Below are positions 8,150 to 17,970 of a stretch of DNA of 25,244 nucleotides, piece after piece. Each line of letters begins with the position of its first letter. The stretch's first letter is position 1. The position numbers and the translations under genes are program-made. Below the pieces are notes generated by a model. It saw only the letters and a list, made by a program, of their open reading frames with translations. It did no database searches and had not been told where the DNA came from. The stretch comes from Terana coerulea. Taxonomy: Eukaryota; Basidiomycota; Agaricomycetes; Polyporales; Phanerochaetaceae. The stretch spans positions 1 to 25,244 of the forward strand of contig JAKOGH010000078.1 in the NCBI GenBank assembly GCA_024811115.1, given 5' to 3'.

Positions 8150-10982
8150 ATGCAGCCCGTTAAGCCGACTTCGCCGCGACAAACCCAAGACGTGCAGTTC
8201 TCGGAGATTCAAGCCAACCTTTCCGTCTTGGTCAATGGACTCGAAAGTGCGATGGTGGACGTACAGGATCCATGGTGCGAGATTTCTCCCCTCTTGCTGG
8301 GTCACCACATCTCACCCTTCTTTACTCTGGCCGTCCAGCGAACGACGGCGGTTGGCGCTTCGCCCCATCGCGCTTTTGGGCGGGTCAGGTGCTGGAAAGA
8401 CAAGCCTTATTGAAGCTATGACCAAAGTGAGTGTAACGGCATATTGGGGTAGGAATAATGATCTGAAATCGTGCAGGTAATAGTTCCCGGCCTCAGCGAC
8501 CTCTCCGCTCGTTGTCCAATCGTGGTATACCTGTCTCCCTCCTCCAGACGGGTATCCTTCGAGGTTTCGGCTTGCCTTCGCTTCACTTCGACCAACGTGC
8601 CGCTTCGCGAGCCGCGTGATGCCCTTGTCTCTCCCTGTCTCATAGACGAGTATGATGTGGGGCTACACATCCTTCGCACGCATGCGTACATCATGAGCCC
8701 CAAGCTTTTCGACCGGCGACATCCTGGCGATGTCTTACCAACAACTGCGTACCCTGCGCCACGAAACGGACGTATCGCCGAACACGCTTCGCATTCACAT
8801 TACCGGACCCGAATTTCCTAACCTTCTTTTCATTGAATACCCCAGTATGCTCACTCGAAGTTTAGTAGGGCAGTTCTGACAATCCAAACAGGTTTCTCTC
8901 ACAAATCCTATCCGCATACATCCCCATTGAAAGTCAAAGAAATGATTTGTTCGCACATCGACAAAGACTGCATAATGCTACTGTTGACATCCATGTATGG
9001 TGCGTATCACTATTCCCTTCCGCATTCCGATTTCTTATGCCGCAAGTAGATAAAGTGGACAGAGAGCTCAACGACTTCGCAAAGTCCCTAGATCCCGATG
9101 AAGAAAGCACTATAAATCCGCACTGCTTCGTGCCATGTGCCGTTCATAAAGCTGATATCGTTTCCGTTGACGCAGGCATCTTAACCAATCCTGACGCTAC
9201 CATAGGCATGCGTAAAGTTGTCAAGCAGCATTGGTGGGACGTTTTCACAGGGAAGATCTTCTCCATGAAACATCCCTACCATTGCGTTATGGTCAAACAC
9301 ACTTCAGGACAACCGGCTTCCCTGGTGCTTGGGTGCGACTGGTCGTATTTTCTCGCTCATCAGCCGTGGTGTCTGTCGACAGAATGGGCGAACTTGGGCG
9401 TCGCGGGTCTCTTGATTCGCATCTACACGCTCCATTTAGCTGGCTCTCATGAGACGTGCGTACTTTGACACCTACACCGCAGGCGACAAAATGATTCATT
9501 GAGCGGTTTGGTAGTATCCAGCGGTGTCTTGCCGAAGTCGACGACAAGCTGAGCAGTGTGCCCGAACCAGCCCTCCAAGACCCGGAGCTTCATCTCTGGG
9601 ACCTCCTCGACGCCTTTTCAGAAGACGTCGCCCACCGCTTGGACATCGTCAATGACGGGGGATACTTCGGCTTCGAGTGGTGGAAGAACAGGTATACCCA
9701 GGCGTTCAAGACGGAAACCCGCAAATCATGTCCTCTCATCGTCCCATCGGCCGTTTCGCTGCCCGGCGCTGGTGGCGGGAATTTTGTTTCGGTGGAGTAC
9801 ATCCACCGCCGTCTTCTGGAGGTCACCGCCCGACCCAAGCCGCCAAAGAAGATTGGGCAAGCAGTGATGTGGATACTTGTTTTGGAGTATCAAGCCTTGT
9901 GGAGAGCCCTTGCTATCCGGTGCCTCGACGGCTTGGAGGCGGCCTTGTTGCGCTCGCTACGCGAATCGATGCATTGGTTTTTCTCTCAATATTTCCAGCT
10001 TCAACAGCAGATCATGTACGTCTTTGCTATCACTTCCACGTCATGTGACAGATACCTAACGTCTCTTTGTTTCACAGGAAGATACTGACGACAATGATTC
10101 GCGAACACTATGAGCACGTCACACAGCTCTTCGATATGTTGCTTGGACTGGAAGCCGAGAGCCCCTGGTCTCAAAACTCGCACTATCTCGTGGTCACCAG
10201 CGCGTCGTGTCTGCGGGAGTATCTCGTCGCCTTGAAGCGCAAGCCTGAGCCTGCGCAGGTCCCTCTGGAGCAACTACACTTGATGCAGCAGACGGGGACG
10301 ACAGACGGCCTAGCAGATTTTGAGCGCGCCGAGCAGCTCGGTCTCGAGCAGGTGGAGAAAGAAGAGTTGGAGCTGGAGGAGATGGAGCGTCTGGCTGTCG
10401 CGGCGGCGGCGGAACCGGGTGCAATTACAGAGCCTGCGCCGAAACGCCAGAAGGTCGCAGCAGAGTGTGCCGCTGTCGCGCCTCTGGCGCTGAGCTCTCG
10501 CGCGAACCTGCCCGTCTGTGCAACCCCGCGCAGTTGGGAAGCGACCGTGTCAAAGACTCTCCCAGCCCTTCTGCATCCGGCAAACGCACGCGCGAGCCCG
10601 AGGCCGACTACGACTACAAAGAAGAGGTGAACATCGGCATTTGGTTGCGCGGCTACTGGCAGAATCAGTGGAAGGTACAGTTCCTCGTTGCGTGTTCACG
10701 TTGTGTTACTTGTACTGACACACGAATATATAGCGCATTGGCGATCAGATTCCGTTGGCCATCGAAGGCAAACTTGTTCGTAGATTTCGCGAGGGGCTCA
10801 CAGAACGGCTGGCGAACGGGCTTGGGCTGTGCGGGCCCGAGGCGCGTCTCCTCTCTCAAGATCTGGTTGGCAACGTTCTGCGGCGCATGACAGGGTCAGA
10901 TGAAAGCAAGGGTCTGAATCGGCGGAGGCAGGCCCCCAAGGACGTCCTTGCGCGACTCGATGGCTTCGTCGGAACGTCATAG
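8150..10982 (+). pseudogene. Dynamin-like GTPase gene 1 (degenerate G domain, frame-disrupted)
   Basis: Dynamin superfamily proteins are large GTPases with G domain, helical stalk and C-terminal GED. Exon 1 (8,150-8,274) encodes LVNGLESAMVDV; exon 2 (8,339-8,426, 88 bp as in gene 2) has P-loop GGSGAGKTS; exon 3 begins at 8,477 with VIVPGLSDLSARCP, where dynamins have a G2 Thr. G3 DLPG reads EYPS (8,835 on); exon 4 is 8,892-8,999. G4 TKxD reads TNPD (9,184-9,195). Then follow WWDVFTGK, LKH-like YHCVMVKHTSGQPA, a stalk (9,558-10,420), an acidic coil, basic PAPKRQKV (about 10,433), and a GED-like exon pair GYWQNQWK / RIGDQIPLAIEGKLVRRF ending at 10,982. Defects: exon 3 is 368 bp against 367 in gene 2, an extra base near 8,711; TGA at 9,466-9,468; and a frame change at 10.46-10.55 kb. 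Some could be unseen introns. It probably no longer makes a full GTPase. Confidence 0.75.
9116..9175 (+). other. Former intron read through in dynamin-like gene 1
   Basis: Gene 2 has a canonical GTACGT donor at the matching place (18,943). Here the donor position reads AT (ATCCGC), while the acceptor side (TTGACGCAG) is intact. The 60-bp stretch has no stop and keeps frame, so it would add 20 residues between DEESTI and the ILTNPD motif. Confidence 0.5.
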
Positions 10983-11593
10983 GCCGTCATTCTCTCTTTT
11001 CACCATGCCCTTCATTATCTCGCGTGGTCTGAGACCGACGCCATGATTGTTCACGTTCGTTTTCACGGCGGACCATCACGATCCGTAATGACCGTTTGAC
11101 CCAGTTCCAGATATTTGCTGTAGCTATAGATATGTAATGGCATATCCCCTTCTTCCTTTCGTCCCGCAATTGTAGATTTGTATCTTACTGTAGCACCTAG
11201 CATATGTATCGGATTGTAACAATGAATGTCTGCGGAACTGTCTCATGATTACCACCTTCGACGCCCGTTGGTACTCTCCAGCGCCACACATTGCCGTTGG
11301 GTTGATGCGCCTATGATCCATCTGTGTATGCGGGGCTGCATGTCGCGCATCCTACAGCATGTGTCAAAAGCATATACGGTAGTGTTATATGGCGGGTGTC
11401 ACCAATCACCGCTGTATGCACATACTAGTACTGTTATCACTGTCCGGGCCAGCCCCTACTTTCTGCCGACATGGCCGGACAGCATGTTCGGTACACCGAT
11501 CCTCGAGGAGAATGTCAAGGCAATAAGTATATTGCAAACGCCTAAAGGAGATAGTGCAGTCAACAAGTACAACTGGCACGGGCATGAACACTC
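10983..11593. other. Intergenic region between convergent genes
   Basis: This lies between the stop of dynamin-like gene 1 (plus) and the 3' end of the PP2C copy (minus). It contains AT-rich stretches near 11,100-11,220 that could serve 3' end formation, but no clear polyadenylation signal or gene. Short frames lack motifs. Confidence 0.5.
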
Positions 11594-11728
11594 TCACACT
11601 TGCGCTGCGGCGCCGCCGAGCACCACTGGCTCGAGAGCAGCTATCGCCCTTGCTTTTGCCTTCCAAAGCACCATACATTGCTCATCGGCCACCTTATCCA
11701 TTGCCCCCTAATGCTTCTGATTGCGGCC
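11594..11728 (-). pseudogene. Relic of the PP2C C-terminal tail (copy B)
   Basis: After the PP2C stop (TGA at 11,729-11,731) the same frame continues on the minus strand through a second stop (TAG) into MDKVADEQ, WKAKARAIAALEPVVLGGAAAQV and a TGA at 11,594-11,596. Copy A ends with the same GAAAQV-stop, and the DNA across it (CTCACACTTGCGCTGCGG and flanks, 26 bp) is identical in both. The ancestral PP2C therefore carried this charged tail; copy B has lost it through two stops and a deletion of roughly 20 codons. Confidence 0.6.
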
Positions 11729-13245
11729 TCAACCCTGTCTGTGCGTCCAATAGAGCGGCGGCAGGTTCTTGGGCGTGACGTGCCCATACTCCCGCTGGAC
11801 GCGATCGGCGACCCAAGCCTGCCACTCCTCCTTCGTCCGGCCGTTCAGCAGCGCAATGGTGAGGATTGTCATGTTGTCTAGGCCAGTGCCCAGTAGTGGG
11901 TCCGGCCCGGGCCTGACACAGTGGTCGCACATTATTTCTGTGATCTCGCCGAGGTCCTTGCCCTGCGATATCAAGAGCCGGACGGACCCTGCTACCTGCT
12001 GTGTAGACATGCATTCCCAGATGCCTGTATCCACGCACAGTAGTGCGAGACCGCGGGAGGCACGCGGAGGCACATACCGTCGCACGCAACAACCACAAAC
12101 TCATCTTCCTCGGTAATCTTGTGCTCGATAATTTCAGGATCGCAGGTCATGATTTGTTCCTCTGCCGGAAGCTTCGGATTGTCTTTGTAGACAAAATCAC
12201 CAAACGCTCGTGACAAGTTGTGATATTCTGAGAAAATAGCCAACAGTGAAGCGAGCGTCGCTACAGAGGGGAGACTGCGCACCATTGACACGCCCATCAC
12301 AAACGTAGCCGCCAGATGCCTTTATGCGCTTCAACTCGTCTACATAGTCGTGTCAGCCAAATCTACAAAAAGGGCACGTACAAGACAACTCACTCGCGTT
12401 TCCGGGCTTATGGTCGTTGCTGAGTTGATGCCCCGTTCCTTTCATACAAACCATGGCTCTGGAGTCGCCTGCGTCGGCCTGTGGGGAGATTCAGTGGTCG
12501 CAAACATGGTGATAAAGAGCGTTGGATGCATACACAAAGAATGCGTCCATTGTGTGTGATCAGAGTGGTGACGGCCGTGCATCCTCCCCGGCCGGCCCCG
12601 AAAATGTTGGGTCCTTTGACAGGGTTGAGACAGACCGCACGATACTATGAGCGAATAGCACGCACCACTCTTCATAGCTGCGTCCATCTTGAGGAAAGCA
12701 TGCTTCAGGGAAATGCTATAATTCCCCTCCTTGTAGGCATCTTCACGCGACAAAGTCTGATGTAGATGGTTGCTCGCATATTCCGCCACCACGGCACCTG
12801 CAGGCGCAGCGCGCATATAACGCAAATACCACCAATGAGAAGAATGGCAAGAAACGTACCGAGTAGACTGTGTCCGTCATATACGGCAAAGAAAGCGTTG
12901 GCTTCAGCCTCCCGCTTTTCCGAGTCGAGCCTTAGGACCACCGCGTGCGCATCCTGCATGGTTTTGCGCCAGCCCTGCATTTCAGTTATGCCATATGCGA
13001 ACTTGCTGTTGCTGCCTGTCTCTGTTGACTTGGTTGTGGCTGTAGGGTGCAAGCGAGGTATCCTGAGTATAATGGTGGTTAATCGAGCATGATGACTCAC
13101 AAGGTGTGGACTGGATATTGCCGACTACGTGAGTGATCAGACAGGACTCTGGTAAAATCAAACACGTGCAATTAATTGAGTCATAATGACTTGGAGATTG
13201 CAGAGACTTGGCGTGCGTCGTCCTCAATGTCGAGCAGATGTACAA
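11729..13245 (-). CDS. PP2C-type Ser/Thr protein phosphatase (PTC2/PTC3-like), copy B
   Basis: PP2C enzymes dephosphorylate Ser/Thr using two Mg/Mn ions. Eight exons join in phase on the minus strand: 13,125-13,101, 13,039-12,860, 12,797-12,666, 12,613-12,534, 12,478-12,394, 12,339-12,283, 12,227-12,078 and 12,024-11,729, with GT-AG introns of 52-62 bp. The product (about 334 residues from the first exon) shows, in order: SKFAYGITEMQGWRKTMQDAH, FAVYDGHS, VAEYASNHLHQTL, GCTAVTTL, ADAGDSRA, NDHKP, LSRAFGDF, DPEIIEHKI, EDEFVVVACDGIWECMS and LDNMTI. All metal-binding Asp positions are kept; the usual DGHGG reads DGHS. The residue where relatives begin (MGxxxS.P) is GTC at 13,125-13,123, so the normal start seems lost. 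The first in-frame upstream ATG (13,245) would add 40 residues without similarity. The charged tail is gone. It may be a functional core enzyme or a recent pseudogene. Confidence 0.8.
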
Positions 13246-14030
13246 CGGGTGTGGATATGCGCAGTGTGTTGTCGTACCGTGAAATAGCGGTAGGAGTCGT
13301 CAAAGTCGTGGTGGAAGAGCAAAGCGAATGCAATATTGATTCGCGACGCTATGGACGGTGGATAGACGCCGATCTCCTATGTGATACCCCGCGTGCACCA
13401 CGCATGCTCCCGCTGCGAGCACATTCTGATCTACAATTTTGTGCCAGCCAGCGACTGCAGTCGCTCTTTGACCGCGCAATCGTGGGCGAGCACGGCTTGG
13501 CGCACATCCCGCTGCGCCCCGCATCGCCAACTTGACTGCCTATGTTATTTTGGCGTACTCTGGAGGTATTCCATTTCATTCACATGCTGATGGAGGAGTG
13601 GCGGCTGCTGCAGAATTTCCTGGCCTTGAGAGCGACAAAGTTCTTGTAGGTGTTTCGACGCTTAAAGTACAATGTACTTAGATCAGAGGCGAGGCTGACA
13701 GCTTTTGACAGTGCCCTTACCGACGGGCAGGCGTACGTCACTCTAAATGAGAGCGTGGCGATGATGGTGAACGGTGATGAGATTGGTGGGCAGCTCTCAA
13801 CATAATCTCCTTGCTGGCCGCACATGTACATCGCATACAGTCGCCCGTTGTCAGGCAGGAGGGCTAGGGGCGTCAGTTGAGCGTTACAGCAGCAGACAGC
13901 AGGTATCGACTCACTATTTTGCACCACAATGGACAGGAGGAATCCGCAAAATCTTTCCCTCTCCTGAGGGCACTATTGCGAAGGTCTGTACGTCAATTTG
14001 GTGATAAGTACGGAATGCAATATAGCATTG
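13246..14030 (-). pseudogene. Decayed sequence between PP2C copy B and gene X (possible X 3' part)
   Basis: It lies on the minus strand directly downstream of the X anchor exon and upstream of PP2C. A 115-codon frame at 13,927-13,580 (YAMYMCGQQGDYVES ... KRRNTYKNFVALKARKF) and shorter frames follow one another, but no family motif or reliable exon chain emerges. Module 1 lacks this segment because of the deletion at about 4,385. If X had further exons they were here; this is inference from position only. Confidence 0.3.
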
Positions 14031-14860
14031 GGGGTGACATACCTTTGCCGGCGTTGCTTCCGCTAACAGAGGGGCGGCCTGGACCTGCAAGCAGCCAACA
14101 GGACAGCTGCAACACCCACAGTGAATTTGGTGAGGTGTTCACAATGGGTCTACGAACGAGACGGAGTGACCTTGGGCCATGGCTCCATCTGCGTCAAATC
14201 GCAGGCCTCATAACCATGATCTTGCCCCGATAGCGGCGCGCGGGAATGGTCGATACCGTAAGCATTGGGAGCTGGAGCTGCCGTCCGTCGCCGTCCTGCA
14301 GCCATGTCGTTTGGAGAGCCCGCTGGTATTGCATATGCGATGTTCGAGCTCGTATTTGATGGGAGTGAGGATTTGCCAAACGGCTGACAATTACGTGGTG
14401 ATAAGGTAAAGTTTCGAGCGCAAAAGGCTGCGATAACACACTCTAAAGCACAGCAGCTCCGCCGTCTATGAGCGTACCGTCCCTGGCGTGCAAAAGTAGA
14501 CCGTAGAGTTACGGCTGCGCCTTCAGCTATCCATATCTTCAAGAATACCTTCGGCGGGGGAGAGAAAGCGGAGACAGTGAAGAGAGGGGCGGTGCGCTCG
14601 ACAGAGGTTCAACATCTCTGAATCCAGCATCAGCAGCGTCCACTAGAACTGGAAGATTGACGTTGAATTCGAGAGATGGTGCGGCCATAAGAGCGGTAGC
14701 TTGCAATTCAGTTGCGTTCTTGTCTAGCGTATTGTCTCGCCGCGCTTGCCAGCGGCTCCGAGCTCAAATAAGTGGCCTATATGCATTCACATGAGTGTTT
14801 CTTAATACAGGAAATGAGGGAAAAACGTACAGTAAGTGTTCCCTGTTTACATGGCTGTTC
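14030..14860 (-). pseudogene. Unrecognised gene X, copy C
   Basis: Minus-strand similarity to copy A (4,390-5,250) and to inverted copy D (23.55-24.35 kb). Shared pieces are an ILEDMDS-like block near 14,530-14,560 (D: ILVDMDGKMQS; A: ILQDMDEGIQS), a following intron-like stretch with TTATCGCAGCC, a block reading ELEHRICNTSGLSKRHGCRTATDG in one frame, and the hydrophobic anchor exon (LTKFTVGVAAVLLAA ... RKQRRQR) at about 14,135-14,050. In the anchor exon the ATG of copy A reads GTG, and a TAG lies between PPLC and RKQ. Frames break between blocks. Family not recognised. Confidence 0.45.
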
Positions 14861-15985
14861 GGGAGTCGGTTGAGTGCCGACATGGATTAGTGTGAGAGTT
14901 GACCCACTGGAAGGCGCCACCACATACCATAGCCTGCGCCGAGAAACTTGTCAAATCACACCTGGCTTCACCCACCCCTGCATCTGCACCCGTAACATAA
15001 CCACTAGACCCGGTTATTCATCGTTTGAGCCGCGGCCATCTTCACGTTCAGGGCCGAGCGCGCCCGATGCGACTTGGGAGAAAGAGGCCGGAATGCTGGC
15101 CGGGAAATTTACTATAAGGCACACGAGTTCGCAATATCAGAAACATAAGTATATATGTAGCGTAACTGCTGACCTTGACGCTTGAAGTACGAGACGAGTC
15201 GCGCTTGGACGGATCGACGAGGTGCGCGTAGCCGTCGTAGCGTAAGGGAAGGTGTAATTAACACGATGGTTTCTGCGCGTTTCTCGCTGTTTTATCAATG
15301 TGCGGCAAGCGCAAGCATGTGGATAAGCTTGGGATAGAACAGTACATACTGGGAGGAACAGCGGCGCGTTAGCAGAGAAATTTTGAAGCGGGAGTAAGTC
15401 GATGACTTTTTAACTCACTTCGAGTGCAATATCCAGTATTTCCATTCTCTGAATACAATTCTGTCACAGTAGAAACATCCATGCTGTGATTGTAGGTGGG
15501 GAAAGCAACAAGGATTGGTGGTCGTGGTAAGACTCAGAGGTATTTCGGAATTGTCACTGACCGGCGGCTACACTCCTGTGCGGCCGGTCTACTCGGACCG
15601 TTTTGCCGACTCAAGGCGAGGACTCAGTCTTACTCGCAGAAATAACTCAATGCAGAATTAAGAATGAACGAGTATAAAATCATATATTCAAGTCTATCTA
15701 GCATTTTAGCGACACTAGAACGAGCAAGCCACCTCCAACTAAGATGAACGAGGGTGATAGTGAACAACAACCTTGAGAGGACGGGGACGGGGACGACTAC
15801 ATACCAAGCCTGCCATGAAGGGCACACTGGTTATCTAAAGTGAAAAGTTCACTATTAGCCTTGCATGCAAAACAGCGCAATAATTGACTGCCCGTAGAAA
15901 AGTACTGCATTTAGTGAATGACCTACAGATGAGTTAGCGGAAGAAACGCGCAAAGAGAAGGGAAATTTGGTGCCAGTTGGTTTCA

Positions 15986-16013
15986 CCCTCGGGTCAGCCG
16001 CGAGACCCGAGGG
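15986..16013. other. Conserved R palindrome (copy C)
   Basis: CCCTCGGGTC (15,986-15,995) pairs perfectly with GACCCGAGGG (16,004-16,013) across an 8-nt loop AGCCGCGA. The mate in copy D is at 22,350-22,377. Nearby TCCCGAGG (16,020 region) can pair with CCTCGGGA (16,087 region), giving a second, longer-range stem. The equivalent palindrome in copy A is shorter with one compensating base-pair change. Confidence 0.75.
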
Positions 16014-16699
16014 CTACTCATCCCGAGGACCACGTAAAGGCCAGCACTAGGACAGACATCGAGACGACTCGGATGCCCACCCTCCCTCGGGACGTACCTT
16101 GTTCTCGAGCTCTGCAGCTCTCTTGGACGGCAGTGAATCTTGTGCCCCCGGGAGGCGGCGGCCTGCTTTCCCCTCACATGACAAGGCAACGGCCAAGCAG
16201 CGAAACAGCCGCAGGTAAGCGTTGACCGCTTGCTATGAGGGCTTCAAACCCCGGCACAGTCCTCAACCAGCGATGCCCCACCTGACCGTACCTTCCCATG
16301 CAAGGAGAAGAACCGACCGGATACGTACCTCCGCCTCCGGGAGCTCTGGGTCGTTCTATGTGTAAGCTCTCCATGAAACCGAGGCGCGGTGGGCAGGTAT
16401 AAGCTGCTCCAACCGCGCTTGCTTTCCACCCTCGCATATGATGCCAGGAGCCACAGCTACAGTAGTCCGGGAGGGCGAGTTTGAGCTCGAGCCCCCACAG
16501 CCGCCCATTGCTGGAACGACTGCCGCAACCACCTCGCTGGATTCCTGACGTCCCATGCGGAGAGAGAAAGCAAGCATAGCTACCTGTGCGCCAGGCCTTG
16601 CTCGCTGGCCTCGCTTCTGAGGCAGAGTGAACAAGACCCACCGCCTCGATAGGAGACGGGTTGAAAAGCGCGATGTGGGAGCCAGACCGAGAGAGGGCG

Positions 16700-16732
16700 G
16701 GCGTTATATGTTGGAGGCGGGCAGTGAAGCTA
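16700..16732 (+). promoter_or_regulatory. Conserved TATA-like block of R (copy C)
   Basis: GGGCGTTATATGTTGGAGGCGGGCAG-like sequence matches in position and partly in sequence the ATTTATACCTGC-GGAGGCTGGCAAG block of copy A. It also occurs, inverted, in copy D at about 21,631-21,663. It may be a core promoter; the distance to dynamin-like gene 2 is about 1.25 kb. Confidence 0.3.
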
Positions 16733-16805
16733 GTGAAGCGCCGGTCAGCCTCTTGTTGATTCAGGATAAACAAACGCGTCACGTTTGCACTCGCTAGGGC
16801 TGACT

Positions 16806-17970
16806 CGGACTAGAGAGTGCGCTAGAGTATGGCTCACATGGTACAGCAGTAGTACAGTGCGGGCTGGCGCAGATCGGCGAGCGCACGTCGACGGGTTCGC
16901 TGTCACTGACAGCGCCGGGTGTTGAGCAGCCTCGTGTCAATTTCAATATGTCAGCACAGCGCATCAAGGCGGTACCTTCGTCACTTTTTCCGCTCGCCGT
17001 GAATAGGTAAAACGTCAATATAGTTACCCTGCGACTGTAGCCTACGGGATTGAGCTCTGTACTGTGGGGGCGCTCTCACAGCGGCTTCAGCTTGAAATAA
17101 GATTAAGAAAGAGTCACTGAGGGCGCCTGCCATTTTTGATCGCCATCGGCGTGCCGACGCTCGCGTGGACTGCACGTGGCGTCGCATCTCTCTCCCTCTC
17201 CTCTAGTTAGCGTAGACGCGCTGGACCTCTCATTCAGCCCTCCAGAATGCTTGTCTCTCTAGCACTCCCTTTATTGTCGAGCTATGCTGCAACCTGAAGC
17301 GTCTTCGACAGCATCGCCGTTCCAATAGTGTTCGCCTGATGCAAACCAGCAGAAGCCGGCACATATCACCTCCCGAGCCATAATTTCTGGTCTCTGTTCG
17401 CGTTTATTAGTAAGCTTCCTTTGACTGGCAGTGTGCAAGTATAATAAATTTACGATTTGTGCAGGATCTGACCGCTGTATGACAGCTGAGCTATGCAATA
17501 TTGCGAATCCTCAATTGTGCGTCCGTTCGCCTTGCTCGTTCACAGTAAGCTCATCTGCTCGTATGGGCATGTGGTATGCTGCAGGATCATTTTTCGCTCT
17601 GCGGAAAAGTACTCGCTAATAATACATACTGTCTCCTATGCTCGACAGGTGTGAACCGTCTGAACAAATGCTTCTCAAGCTTCGTACAAACTGGTGGACC
17701 GTGCCGAGTGGCCTGTGAAGGACTGTGAAGAGTGCTCGAAGATACCCGGTTTGGAGCCCTGCAGAAATCGAAGACCTCAAACTGAGCGTTGATATTCATG
17801 AACGCAATGTTGCCCCTCCTCTTGCACCTGAACCACCACTATCTCTCCTGCCCTCGCCTACGCTCTCTAGCCCCCGTTGTCGACGACAAGCATCGTCAGT
17901 CTCGCTGTCATTTCAGTAACTTCGAACGTTCGACACACAGTCTATAATCTCTCAGTTATTTTCTATCACA
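16806..17970 (+). other. Right end of R copy C and upstream region of dynamin-like gene 2
   Basis: 16,806-16,967 continues R similarity to copy A (CGGGTGTTGAGCAGCCTCGTG at 16,916 against CGGGCGTTGAGTAGCCTCGTG at 7,428). Beyond that no gene is recognised. 17,810-17,970 is C/T-biased, as upstream of gene 1, and the ATG context is CACAATGAAC. Frames here lack motifs. Confidence 0.5.

Larger units (their letters stand above)
14874..16805 (+). repeat. Left arm of large inverted repeat (R copy C)
   Basis: Every landmark in this arm pairs with one in 21,558-23,489 at a constant coordinate sum of 38,363 with no net indel. From about 15,400 to 16,801 the arms are almost identical: the 202-codon frame at 16,782-16,174 differs by one residue from its mate. 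Between about 15,035 and 15,400 there are scattered, mostly transition differences; from 14,874 to 15,035 divergence is near 20%, and farther out (gene X) about a third of positions differ. R similarity to copy A continues past the arm end to about 16,967, whereas copy D stops at 21,558, so D is the truncated member. The long frames within the arm have no motif and no counterpart in copy A. Confidence 0.95.

Noticed and set aside
8261..8338. Donor GTACAG at 8,261 for intron 1 of dynamin-like gene 1
   Set aside because: It would break the frame between exon 1 and the P-loop exon; the donor GTGCGA at 8,275 gives a 64-bp intron and the same phase as gene 2.
15035..15400. Repeat-induced point mutation (RIP) as the cause of differences between arms
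   Set aside because: Transitions are frequent, but there are too few differences, no consistent CpA or CpG bias could be established by eye, and the most repeated parts are the least mutated.
16174..16782. A 202-codon open frame on the minus strand with an almost identical mate at 21,581-22,189
   Set aside because: The identity follows from the inverted repeat itself. There is no family motif, the composition is Gly/Ser/Arg-rich as expected from GC-rich DNA, overlapping frames of similar length exist, and R copies A, E and F lack it.
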